From positions 1 through 32,792 of the forward strand of contig JANQVJ010000007.1 in assembly GCA_030730365.1 (NCBI GenBank): 32,792 nt of DNA, given 5' to 3'. Within the stretch, counting starts at the first letter, position 1, and the number at the start of each line of letters is the position of its first letter. The position numbers were made by a program, and so were the translations under genes. This DNA comes from Verrucomicrobiales bacterium. Its GTDB lineage: Bacteria > Verrucomicrobiota > Verrucomicrobiia > Verrucomicrobiales > DEV007. Below are positions 23,861-31,611 of this stretch, one piece after another. The notes beneath the pieces were generated by a model. It saw only the letters and a program-made list of their open reading frames with translations, was not told where the DNA came from and made no database searches.

Positions 23861-24210
23861 GATAAGTTTTGGAGGTTGGTAAAGATCTCCTTGCTTGATT
23901 TCTTGCCACGCGCTGTATCCCGGAGACCTCGCGCGGGAGTGGCGACTTCCGCTGCTTTAGGCTGAATCCGCAAACCGGCCACAGAGAGCGCGCAAAGCAC
24001 CGAACGTCAATGGGGAACCGTGTCCTGCGGAGAGCCCTCACCCGCCCTGTGCATTAGAAAATCTCGCAGGCGAGGAGAAAATGCGTGCGGGGGCGGTTAG
24101 CGGTTCACGCCACGCATCCGTGACGGAAATATTAGATGAATTTTCGACAATCAAATTGACGGGGAGGGTTTTGAAAGCAATCTAGAAGTCACCCTGCCCA
24201 TCAATCTTCC
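23861..24210. other. gene-free stretch with REP-like and other hairpins
   Basis: 350 nt with no plausible coding frame. It holds a REP-like hairpin at 23934-23955 (listed separately) and 7-bp inverted arms ATGCGTG/CACGCAT at 24081-24087 and 24111-24117. TTGACG at 24156-24161 is a possible -35 for the L,D-transpeptidase gene, but no good -10 lies at the right distance. Confidence 0.5.
23934..23955 (-). repeat. REP-like element, GCAG head plus hairpin
   Basis: On the minus strand GCAG is followed by CGGAAGT-CGCC-ACTCCCG, a 7-bp stem with one mismatch. The head is GCAG rather than GTAG, so this is a weaker REP candidate. Confidence 0.35.
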
Positions 24211-25335
24211 ATGATACGTGGATATCTTCATCAATCACTCTCAGCTGCTGCCTCCGTGCTGGTTCTTGCGGTTCTCAGTTCCTGCGCTGTCGATGAAAAG
24301 GCGGTTCTCATCACTTCCGGAAGCCTGACCGGTGAGGGGAAAAGGGAGAAGAAAACCGAAGTGAAGACCGGCCCTGCCACCCTCTCGTGGGCGGAAAAGA
24401 TGAAGGCGGATCAGGAGCGAAAAAAGGCGGAGCAGGCTGAGAAAGCCGCCGTCAAAGCCAAAGAGGAAGCTGCCAAGACAAAGAAACTCGCCGCCGCCAA
24501 AAAACTTGAAGACGCCGCTGCGCTGAAAGCCGCCCGCGAAGAGGAGAACCGCCTCGCCGCCGAAAAGAAAGCGAGGGCAGCCGAAGAAGCTGCCGAACTC
24601 GCCGCCGCCGAGGCAAAGGCAAAAGCCAAAGCCGACCAGGCCGCGGCGGATAAGAAAGCCCGTGAAGACGCTCTCGCCGCGAAGGCGCGTGAGCGCGAGG
24701 CCGCCAAACTGGCGAAGCTGGAAGAGAAGAAAAAGGAGGAAGCTGACCGGGCCGCCCGTGACGCTTCGCGTGAGGTCGCCAGCTCAAATCGTGGCGGAGG
24801 CGGATTTTTCTCGCTTCTTTCGATTGGAAGCACTTCCAAGCAATACAAGAGCGAAGGTCACGACATTTTCGTGAACGAAATGCTTCTCCCGACCCTGAAT
24901 CCTTCCAACGCGAAGATCGAGGTCAGTCTCGGCGAGCAGCGCGCGCGGGTTTATCGCAAGGACGGCGCTGCTAAGGTCCTCGTCATCGACACGCAAATTT
25001 CCTCGGGCAAACCCGGTCACGCCACCTCGACCGGCACTTATCACATCAAAGAAAAGCTCGTCATTAAGCAGTCGACCCTTTACGGGACCTGGGTCAACCC
25101 GTCAGGTCAGATCGTCAGCAGCAGCGGTGACAGCCGATCGCGTCCCTCCGGCGGTTCACGCTTCGTGGGTACCGACATGCCTTATTGGATGCGGATCAAC
25201 GGCGGCATCGGCATGCACATCGGTGACGTCCCCGGCTACCCCGCCAGCCACGGCTGCATTCGCGTTCCCGAGACGGTCCAGCCCCTCATCTACTCGAAAG
25301 TGGGTCTCGGCACACAGGTGACGATCATGCATTGA
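24211..25335 (+). CDS. L,D-transpeptidase (YkuD) lipoprotein
   Basis: Peptidoglycan enzyme that forms 3-3 cross-links or attaches proteins to the cell wall, anchored as a lipoprotein. 374 residues. The lipobox LSSC puts the lipidated Cys at 25. Residues about 60-195 form a long Ala/Lys/Glu coiled coil (KAEQAEKAAVKAKEEAAKTK excerpt), well suited to span the periplasm from the outer membrane. A Gly-rich linker follows, then the YkuD domain at about 230-374, with the catalytic motif MHIGDVPGYPASHGCIR: His336, His347, Cys349. The catalytic set is intact. The coiled-coil spacer is the unusual part. It is probably transcribed alone; pdxJ starts 176 nt later. Confidence 0.92.
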   Translation: MIRGYLHQSLSAAASVLVLAVLSSCAVDEKAVLITSGSLTGEGKREKKTEVKTGPATLSWAEKMKADQERKKAEQAEKAAVKAKEEAAKTKKLAAAKKLEDAAALKAAREEENRLAAEKKARAAEEAAELAAAEAKAKAKADQAAADKKAREDALAAKAREREAAKLAKLEEKKKEEADRAARDASREVASSNRGGGGFFSLLSIGSTSKQYKSEGHDIFVNEMLLPTLNPSNAKIEVSLGEQRARVYRKDGAAKVLVIDTQISSGKPGHATSTGTYHIKEKLVIKQSTLYGTWVNPSGQIVSSSGDSRSRPSGGSRFVGTDMPYWMRINGGIGMHIGDVPGYPASHGCIRVPETVQPLIYSKVGLGTQVTIMH

Positions 25336-25511
25336 TTCGGCTTCGTTTGATCGCAGCGGAACTTGCCAAAATTCACCCTTCGACGGACATCGCCCCAGGG
25401 AATTCTTGCGAATTTATCTACGGGTCCCAAGGATGCAGACGCCCTCTTTTTTTGTTCCGCCTCGCCAACTTTCGGCCTCGCCATCGGCGAAATCGTATTA
25501 CACTCAGGGAC

Positions 25512-26288
25512 ATGAGTGAATTGCCGAATCCGATCGTCAAGCTGGGGGTGAATATCGACCATGTCGCGACGCTGCGACAGGCGCGTTACGCAACGATGCT
25601 CGAAGCGCATAACGCCGAGCCTTCTTTGCTGGCGGCGGCGCATGAGGTCGAGGCTGCTGGAGCTGATTCGATCACGGTGCACCTGCGTCAGGATCGCCGC
25701 CATATTCAGGATGCTGACGTCTTTGAACTCAGGGAAAAAATCCACACGAAGTTGAACCTCGAGATGGGTAACACCGCCGAGATTCTCGCGATCGCCCTGA
25801 AGGTGAAACCCGACTTTGTCTGTCTTGTCCCCGAGAACCGGCGTGAGATCACGACCGAGGGCGGGCTCAATGTCGTCAATGCCGACACCTCGCTGGAGCG
25901 CACCATTCGCACGCTGCAGGACGCGGGGATCAAGGTCAGTCTCTTCGTTGATCCCGAGAGTCAGCAGGTTGAGGCCTCGGCCCGACTCGGGGCCGACATG
26001 ATCGAGCTGCACACCGGTTCTTTCGCCAACGCCGCACCCCGGGGGGGAGAGGCCGAATTTCTCCTGCTGCACGAGGCGGCCATCCTCGGGCATGGGCTCG
26101 GGCTCCAAATCAATGCGGGGCACGGGATCACTCTGATCAATCTGCCGAAGCTCATGCAGGTGCCCCACCTCGCCGAGTTGAATGTGGGGCATCATCTCGT
26201 GGCCCGGTCGATCTTTGTGGGGCTGGCGCGATCTATTGGCGAGATGCGCACAATGATGAGTGCTTACCCGCTTAAGCCCGGCCCGTGA
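25512..26288 (+). CDS. pdxJ: pyridoxine 5'-phosphate synthase
   Basis: Condenses 3-amino-2-oxopropyl phosphate with 1-deoxyxylulose 5-phosphate to pyridoxine 5'-phosphate, in the DXP-dependent vitamin B6 pathway. 258 residues. It has the N-terminal LGVNIDHVATLRQAR, TVHLRQDRRHIQ near 55-66, catalytic Glu in KLNLEMGN near 84, VPENRREITTEGGL near 113-126, and NAGHGI near 203-208. All are hallmarks of the family. I take ATG 25512 (MSELPNPIVKLGVNID). The frame is open from 25332 but the extension has no family counterpart. Its stop overlaps the next start in a 4-base GTGA junction, so it leads a tightly coupled operon of membrane genes. Confidence 0.95.
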   Translation: MSELPNPIVKLGVNIDHVATLRQARYATMLEAHNAEPSLLAAAHEVEAAGADSITVHLRQDRRHIQDADVFELREKIHTKLNLEMGNTAEILAIALKVKPDFVCLVPENRREITTEGGLNVVNADTSLERTIRTLQDAGIKVSLFVDPESQQVEASARLGADMIELHTGSFANAAPRGGEAEFLLLHEAAILGHGLGLQINAGHGITLINLPKLMQVPHLAELNVGHHLVARSIFVGLARSIGEMRTMMSAYPLKPGP

Positions 26289-27424
26289 AGGTGGTGCTTC
26301 CCTGCGGGAAGCGCTTGACCACGCCCCTCCCGAGGGTGTTCACTATTCGCGAATTGAAATCGTTTTCTGAAACCTACCGGCGCATCGGGCGCGAGCTCTT
26401 CGGAATGTCCAGTCTCTGGCTGGCGGATGATCATCTCGTTTACGTTAAAGGGACGGGTTTCCTGATGCCCTTTCTCGAGGAATACAAACGCTTCCGCCTC
26501 TCGGACATCCAGGCGATTACGCTGGCAAGGACTTCGCGCTTCGGGAAGGGGATCCTCTACCTGACGGGGCTGCTTTTGAACGTTGGCATCGCAGCCCTGA
26601 TCTTTGCGCTTTCCGACATATTACGCTCGATCACGGTGGCGGCGATATCGTTCTGTGTCGCTGGCGGGCTGGTTTTTCTCGCTCTGCTCGTGAGGCATCT
26701 CATCCTCGGTCCCACCTGCGTCTGCGACGTGCAGACGAGTCTCACACGGGAGCGCCTGCGACCGCTCAACCGCTATCATCGCACGCTGCAGGCCGTTGCC
26801 CTGATCGAGCATCTGGTGCGGGAAAAACAGGCTGGCTTGTCCGGGGCGTCTGCGGGCGGTCCGACGAGCGCGACCATTGAGAGTCGATCGACGGACTCTT
26901 TTTACGGCGGGACCTTTCAGGTCCCCTTGCTGGTTCCGCCCGCTTTCTGTGTTTTCCTCGCCTTGGGTCTAGCCGGCCTTGCGGGACTGCACCTCGAGAG
27001 TGTCCTGCTCACGGCGTGCGTCCTACTGATGATCCTCCTCGGTAGTCTGATGATCACGATGACGCTGGTCGCGGTGATACGAAAGGCGACTCCCGACTCT
27101 CTGCGCATGGTTCTGTGGATCGCGATGGGCATCCATTTCCTCGTCGTGGGTGCGGGAGCGGTCTACTTCCTCACGGCCGCGACAGCCGAGCCGGCCTACA
27201 CCGTCGGCCTCGCCGGACCGCTCGAAGCTTTCACTGGAATTGCGACAAACGGTGGTGCCGTTTTCTACACGACCTTCATGGTGCTCTTCCTTGCTTATTT
27301 CATCACCGGCCTCATCGGATTGATCGAGGTGGGAAAATGGCAGCGTCGACTGAGGCTCGGCGTTGCTCTCGAGGCGGGCGACTACCGCCCGACGGGGGAT
27401 GAGGGGGGTGAGAGGAATGAGTAG
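26285..27424 (+). CDS. six-TM membrane protein of unknown function
   Basis: 379 residues with six predicted TM helices: about 97-120, 121-147, 218-240, 241-265, 277-300 and 320-345. The cytoplasmic N-terminal segment WLADDHLVYVKG...RFRLSDIQAITLARTSR (excerpted) resembles a domain I associate with a PVC membrane family of unknown role. The start is uncertain. GTG 26285 forms a GTGA overlap with the pdxJ stop, which favours coupling. GTG 26336, TTG 26354 and ATG 26405 are alternatives, the last probably too short because the conserved YRRIGRELFG segment would be lost. It overlaps the next gene by 8 bp. Confidence 0.7.
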   Translation: MKVVLPCGKRLTTPLPRVFTIRELKSFSETYRRIGRELFGMSSLWLADDHLVYVKGTGFLMPFLEEYKRFRLSDIQAITLARTSRFGKGILYLTGLLLNVGIAALIFALSDILRSITVAAISFCVAGGLVFLALLVRHLILGPTCVCDVQTSLTRERLRPLNRYHRTLQAVALIEHLVREKQAGLSGASAGGPTSATIESRSTDSFYGGTFQVPLLVPPAFCVFLALGLAGLAGLHLESVLLTACVLLMILLGSLMITMTLVAVIRKATPDSLRMVLWIAMGIHFLVVGAGAVYFLTAATAEPAYTVGLAGPLEAFTGIATNGGAVFYTTFMVLFLAYFITGLIGLIEVGKWQRRLRLGVALEAGDYRPTGDEGGERNE

Positions 27425-27731
27425 CCCCATCGCCCATTCGATTTGTCTGATCCATTCGGAACGGTCCGCCGTGGCCCGATGTCCCTCGTGTCGGGAGTTT
27501 TTCTGCGGGGAGTGCATCACCGAGCATTCCGGGAAGCTCATCTGCGCCGCCTGTCTTGCGAAGGGGGCGGCCGAGCGATACGCCGGCAAAAAAAAGCGGC
27601 ACGCTTTTCGACCGGCTATGCTGCTGCAGTTCCTCCTTGCGCTCATTTTCTGCTGGGCTCTCTACTATTTTGCGGGACAGTTTCTCAACGATATCCCCGA
27701 TGAATTCCACGACGGTACGATCTGGGAGTAA
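27417..27731 (+). CDS. small B-box-like zinc-binding membrane protein
   Basis: 104 residues. The N-terminal half has a zinc-ligand pattern like a B-box or zinc-ribbon: Cys10, His13, then Cys22-x2-Cys25, Cys30-x2-Cys33, His37, and Cys43-x2-Cys46 (RCPSCREFFCGECITEH). A basic stretch (GKKKRHAF) and one TM helix at about 65-88 (LLQFLLALIFCWALYYF) follow. Such small B-box/TM proteins occur near rhomboid, DUF and RDD membrane genes in PVC genomes, but their role is unknown. ATG 27417 has a purine-rich GAGAGGA directly upstream, one of the few Shine-Dalgarno-like sequences here. It overlaps the gene before it and lies 9 nt before the DUF4129 gene. Confidence 0.78.
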   Translation: MSSPIAHSICLIHSERSAVARCPSCREFFCGECITEHSGKLICAACLAKGAAERYAGKKKRHAFRPAMLLQFLLALIFCWALYYFAGQFLNDIPDEFHDGTIWE

Positions 27732-27740
27732 GGCGACCCG

Positions 27741-29522
27741 ATGAGCAAAGTGATCCGCAGAACGACCCGTCGCCGCCGCGAAACCGGAGCCCTTCAGATC
27801 CTTGAGGAGGCCTTTCATCTGCTGCGTTCGGCCGATGTGGCTTGCTTCTGGACCTTCTACCTCGGGGCGGTTCCCTTTGCTCTCGGCATGCTGTATTTCG
27901 TAGCGGACATGAGCCGCAGCAGCCTTGCCGAGCGCGATGCCGCTTTCGTCGCGGTGGTGATGGCGGCGCTCTACTTCTGGATGCGCTACACCCAGGCGAA
28001 GTTCTGCGCAGGCCTCTGGCAAACGCTCAGCCCTGGCTCGAGGCCTCCGGTCGTGGGGCGCGACCGTTTTGCAAGGCTCTCGGCCCTGTGGCTGCTGCAG
28101 GCCCTGCACCTCCCTATCCTCGTTTTCGGAGCCTTTTTTGCAATTCCGTTAGGGTGGGTCATTGCCAGTCAGCAAAACTTCAGTGTCCTCGCTCTGACGC
28201 ATGACCACGGCGGGCGACCGCTGCGGGAGTTGCTCCTGAAAAGCATCCGGTTTTCGCATCACGAATGGGCACAGAATCATGCAATTCTACTGATCTTCTT
28301 TTTTGTATCGCTCTTCACCTGGGTAAATATCGTCGCGACCTGCGTTCTTGTGCCCGGTTTCGGGAAGTCGCTCTTCGGGATCGAAACCATTTTCACCCTG
28401 AACCCGATCGCGGCAGTGATGAACACGACCTTTATTTTCGGCTCACTCCTCCTCATGCAGCTGGTGATCGTGCCACTGCTGCTCTCGACCTACGTCCTGC
28501 GCTGTTTTTATGCCGATTCCCGCCGTTCGGGGGCGGATCTCCTCAGCCGGCTCGCGACCTGCCGGGTGAAGCGGGAACTGGAGCAGCGCCGCGAGCAGGG
28601 AGCCCTCGCCCGTCTCCCCCTGATCGCTCTCGCCGCGCTCTCACTCGCAGGCACGGGCGCGATCAACGCGGGTATGGTTGACGCGGCCGAAGGGGACGTC
28701 TCCGTCGCGGTGGAAAGCGCGGGTGAAGAGCGGTCCGAGCAATTTCGCAGGGAAATCACCGAGACTCTCGAACAAAAAAAGTATCAGTGGCAACTCTCCC
28801 GGCGCGCTCTTGCGAGGGAGGGGGAGGAGGAGGAATCGTGGCTCTCCCTGCGGATCAATGAGATCGCTGACTCCGCGAAAAAACTCGTCGATGCGGCGGG
28901 GGAGTGGTTCGAAAAAACGATGCGCCGGCTTATGGAGCGGAATCGCGCGGACAGCGGGGATAAGAATCCCGATCTCAGCTTTTTCAAAGAGCTCAGTTCC
29001 GGCGTCTCGCTCGCCCTCGTCGGGCTCATCCTCGGTCTGCTCGTCTGGCTGGGATTTACTCTTTATCGCAAGCATCTCAATCGCGAAAGGGTCGAAGTCG
29101 TGGACGAAGGCGTCAGCGCGCCCATTGACCTCGCGAGTGAGGATATCGTCGCGACCCAGTTGCATGAGGATGAATGGCTGCGTCTTGCTCGCGAACAGAT
29201 CGGGAAAGGGGAGGAGCGTCTCGCGGTACGTGCCCTCTTCCTCGCAACCCTCGCCCACCTCGGGGACAGGGGCTTGCTGAAGATCGCCCGTTTCAAATCG
29301 AACCGTGATTACCGCAGCGAGCTCGCGATGCGGGGGCGGAATCTCGGTGAATTGCGTAGCGCCTTCGACGAAAACACGACCCTTTTCGAGCGAGTCTGGT
29401 ATGGGATGCATCGACTCGGCGAGGGATCGATCGACTTTTACCTGAAGAACCACGAGACCATTTCCGGGGAATCAACGAAGGCCGCCGGACCGGTCCTACC
29501 GCTCACCGGAGGGAAAAAGTAG
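27741..29522 (+). CDS. DUF4129 domain membrane protein
   Basis: 593 residues. The N-terminal part has five or six TM helices (for example ACFWTFYLGAVPFALGMLYF and IVPLLLSTYVLRCF). A periplasmic helical region at about 310-415 follows, and a final TM helix lies at about 418-440 (SLALVGLILGLLVWLGF). The C-terminal cytoplasmic DUF4129 domain is at about 480-560 (RLAVRALFLATLAHLGDRGL, then ELRSAFDENTTLFERVWYG). DUF4129 proteins are usually encoded beside DUF4350, MoxR-type AAA ATPases and DUF58 proteins in envelope or stress-linked clusters. Here DUF4350 follows 3 nt later but MoxR and DUF58 are not in view. Function is unknown beyond this association. Confidence 0.85.
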   Translation: MSKVIRRTTRRRRETGALQILEEAFHLLRSADVACFWTFYLGAVPFALGMLYFVADMSRSSLAERDAAFVAVVMAALYFWMRYTQAKFCAGLWQTLSPGSRPPVVGRDRFARLSALWLLQALHLPILVFGAFFAIPLGWVIASQQNFSVLALTHDHGGRPLRELLLKSIRFSHHEWAQNHAILLIFFFVSLFTWVNIVATCVLVPGFGKSLFGIETIFTLNPIAAVMNTTFIFGSLLLMQLVIVPLLLSTYVLRCFYADSRRSGADLLSRLATCRVKRELEQRREQGALARLPLIALAALSLAGTGAINAGMVDAAEGDVSVAVESAGEERSEQFRREITETLEQKKYQWQLSRRALAREGEEEESWLSLRINEIADSAKKLVDAAGEWFEKTMRRLMERNRADSGDKNPDLSFFKELSSGVSLALVGLILGLLVWLGFTLYRKHLNRERVEVVDEGVSAPIDLASEDIVATQLHEDEWLRLAREQIGKGEERLAVRALFLATLAHLGDRGLLKIARFKSNRDYRSELAMRGRNLGELRSAFDENTTLFERVWYGMHRLGEGSIDFYLKNHETISGESTKAAGPVLPLTGGKK

Positions 29523-29525
29523 AGC

Positions 29526-30878
29526 ATGCTGACCAGGGCAAATAGATTGCGGCTGGGCCTGATTCTTCTCGGAGTACTTCTCCTCGGCGGCTTTTTCACC
29601 GTGCTTGAGCGGCGCTTTGCCGAGGGTGGCCTATACCCTCATTATGCGAGTTTCCGAACCGATCCCATGGGGACGAGTGCCTATTACGAGACCCTCGATC
29701 GTCTTGAGGGCATTGAAGTTTCACGCAATCTGAAATCGCTCAACAATCTGAAGGAACTCGATGGGAAGACCGTCATCCTGCTGCTCGGCTATCCTCGCGA
29801 GGACTTTGATAATCTGCGGGCACCGCTTAATTCCGAGGTCATGCGGGCCGTCGACGAGGGAGGGCGTCTTGTCATCACTCTGAATCCCGAACTCGTTCCC
29901 GAGGCCTTCAAGCCGAAGCTATCGGAGAAAGAAGAAGACTGGGTCGAGGAACGGCGTCGCATCCGCGAAGAGCGAATGCGACGTGCTCTTGAGCGAGAGC
30001 AAGAAAAGGAAGAATCCGATGGAGGTGACGACCGGAAGGAAGGGGACAAAGAGGACGAATCCGAGCGTCTCGAGCAGGAAATGGTCGAAACGGCCGGTCC
30101 GCTTTTCACGACATACACGGGCTTTGATTTTTTGACCCTCGAGGGCTTCGAACGTCCCGAAGGTGGATGGGAGACCGAGTCAGGTGAGGCGCTCGCGTCC
30201 GGTGAGGCGCTCGCGTCCGGCGGCATCCCGTCCGAACTCCCGAACTGGCGCTCGCAGTTTCGTCTTAAATTGATCGATCCGGCTTGGAAGAGCGTCGCTC
30301 TCGTCGACGGAAAACCGGTTGTGATCGAGCGTCAATGGGGACGCGGCAGCATCGTCGTAACGACGGACAGCTACTTTGTCAGCAATGAAAGTCTTCACTT
30401 CGGGGCCGAGGCGGGATTTCTTCTCTGGCTCCTCGGGGACAAGACCAGAGTTGTGTTTGACGAGACTATTCACGGGACGGTTGAGACGGGCGGAGCGATG
30501 AAGTTGATCCGCCGCTACCGCGCCCAGGGCGTTTTTCTCGGGCTCCTCGTCTTTCTCATCCTCTGGGCCTGGCGCAGTGCTTCGACCCTCGTGCCGGGGT
30601 GCGAAGAGAACGAACGGGGACTCGTCTCCGGCACAGGGGCGGTCGCCGGCGAGGAGACCGGTTCCGGTTTTACGCGGCTGCTGCGGCGCAGCGTCCCGCC
30701 GTCGGCCCTGCTCTCCGAGTGTGTCGAGGTTTGGCGAGGCTCGCTTAGCGCTGCGACCCCTCCCGTGGACACTGCGAGCCGCATCGACGGACTCGTTGCC
30801 GAGCATCGCCGCGATCCGAAGCGGCACGGCATTGTCGAGACCTACCATGCCATCACCGACCTGCTTCGAAAACGTTGA
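29526..30878 (+). CDS. DUF4350 domain membrane protein
   Basis: 450 residues. TM1 is at about 8-26 (LRLGLILLGVLLLGGFFTVL). A periplasmic GATase-like Rossmann domain begins TDPMGTSAYYETLDRLEGIE and contains KTVILLLGYP and GGRLVITLNPELV. TM2 is at about 335-355 (FLGLLVFLILWAWRSA), followed by a cytoplasmic helical tail ending HAITDLLRKR. The pair of DUF4129 and DUF4350 is a standard association. Unusual here is a highly charged Glu/Arg/Lys stretch of about 50 residues (KLSEKEEDWVEERRRIREER, excerpt) inside the periplasmic domain, and a perfect GEALAS duplication. The gene is 3 nt after DUF4129 and ends at a TGA that overlaps a consensus -35 box for plsC. Confidence 0.85.
   Translation: MLTRANRLRLGLILLGVLLLGGFFTVLERRFAEGGLYPHYASFRTDPMGTSAYYETLDRLEGIEVSRNLKSLNNLKELDGKTVILLLGYPREDFDNLRAPLNSEVMRAVDEGGRLVITLNPELVPEAFKPKLSEKEEDWVEERRRIREERMRRALEREQEKEESDGGDDRKEGDKEDESERLEQEMVETAGPLFTTYTGFDFLTLEGFERPEGGWETESGEALASGEALASGGIPSELPNWRSQFRLKLIDPAWKSVALVDGKPVVIERQWGRGSIVVTTDSYFVSNESLHFGAEAGFLLWLLGDKTRVVFDETIHGTVETGGAMKLIRRYRAQGVFLGLLVFLILWAWRSASTLVPGCEENERGLVSGTGAVAGEETGSGFTRLLRRSVPPSALLSECVEVWRGSLSAATPPVDTASRIDGLVAEHRRDPKRHGIVETYHAITDLLRKR
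30184..30219 (+). repeat. 18-bp perfect tandem duplication in the DUF4350 gene
   Basis: Two identical 18-nt units (ggtgaggcgctcgcgtcc) encode GEALAS twice. The length is a multiple of three, so the frame is kept. Perfect identity suggests a recent event. Confidence 0.9.
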
Positions 30879-30903
30879 CAAGTCAGGCAAGTTCCGCGAT
30901 TTA
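30875..30903 (+). promoter_or_regulatory. candidate promoter for plsC
   Basis: A consensus TTGACA (30875-30880) overlaps the DUF4350 stop codon. A 17-nt spacer leads to GATTTA (30898-30903), a weak -10. It would give a leader of about 50 nt. Confidence 0.35.
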
Positions 30904-30959
30904 ACCCGCTCGCCGGAGCTATCCAGCAAAGGCAATACGGTTTGAAACAAAAGATCTGA

Positions 30960-31601
30960 ATGACTATTTGGTATTGGTTAGGGCACACCCTCTCGAAGTG
31001 GTTCGCGAAGCTGGTCTGTTCGTATCGGGTGCAGAATCGCGAGGGACTCGAGAACTTGCCCGGCGGGCTCCTCATCGCGTCGAATCACGTCAGCTTCCTC
31101 GATCCGCCCTTCATTGGAGCCGCTTTTCGCGAGCCGCTCCATTACTTTGCGAGGAAAACGCTGTTTGATCATCCCGTCGCGAACTTTCTCTTCACGCGGG
31201 TGAATGCCATCCCGGTGAATCAGGACAAGCCGGAGATCTCTTCGCTGAAGCTCGTCATCAACCTGCTCAAGGAAGGGGAAAAAGTCCTCATTTTCCCCGA
31301 AGGCGAGAGGACTCTCGACGGCAAGATGAAGACAGAGGGAGAGCCCGGTATCGGCATGATCGTGAACAAGGCGAATGTGCCCGTCCTCCCTGTCCGGCTC
31401 TTCGGCCCCGAGAAGGCGCTCCCGCGCGGCAGTGGCAAACTGAGGCGGCACCCCGTAACTCTTGTCGTGGGTGAGCCGATCGATCTCAGCGATCTGCTCG
31501 AGAAGTCGGACCTCGGCACCAAGGAACGCTACCAGGCGATCGCGGCAAGAATCATGGCCGCCATCGGTGCACTCGAAATGACGGATAGCCGCGGGGAGTG
31601 A
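30960..31601 (+). CDS. plsC: 1-acyl-sn-glycerol-3-phosphate acyltransferase
   Basis: Membrane-associated enzyme that acylates lysophosphatidic acid to phosphatidic acid in phospholipid synthesis. 213 residues. The catalytic block SNHVSFLDP (His43, Asp48) matches the HX4D motif. The acceptor-phosphate motif IFPEGERT at 111-118 matches the family FPEGT(R). LPVRLFG at about 140-146 fits motif IV. The N-terminal helix (IWYWLGHTLSKWFAKLV) is the membrane-contact part. The length is normal. Some members of this fold acylate other lipids, so the substrate is inferred. It is separated from the DUF4350 gene by 81 nt and has its own promoter candidate. It converges with the FG-GAP gene at 10 nt. Confidence 0.92.
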   Translation: MTIWYWLGHTLSKWFAKLVCSYRVQNREGLENLPGGLLIASNHVSFLDPPFIGAAFREPLHYFARKTLFDHPVANFLFTRVNAIPVNQDKPEISSLKLVINLLKEGEKVLIFPEGERTLDGKMKTEGEPGIGMIVNKANVPVLPVRLFGPEKALPRGSGKLRRHPVTLVVGEPIDLSDLLEKSDLGTKERYQAIAARIMAAIGALEMTDSRGE

Positions 31602-31611
31602 GGCGACGTGC

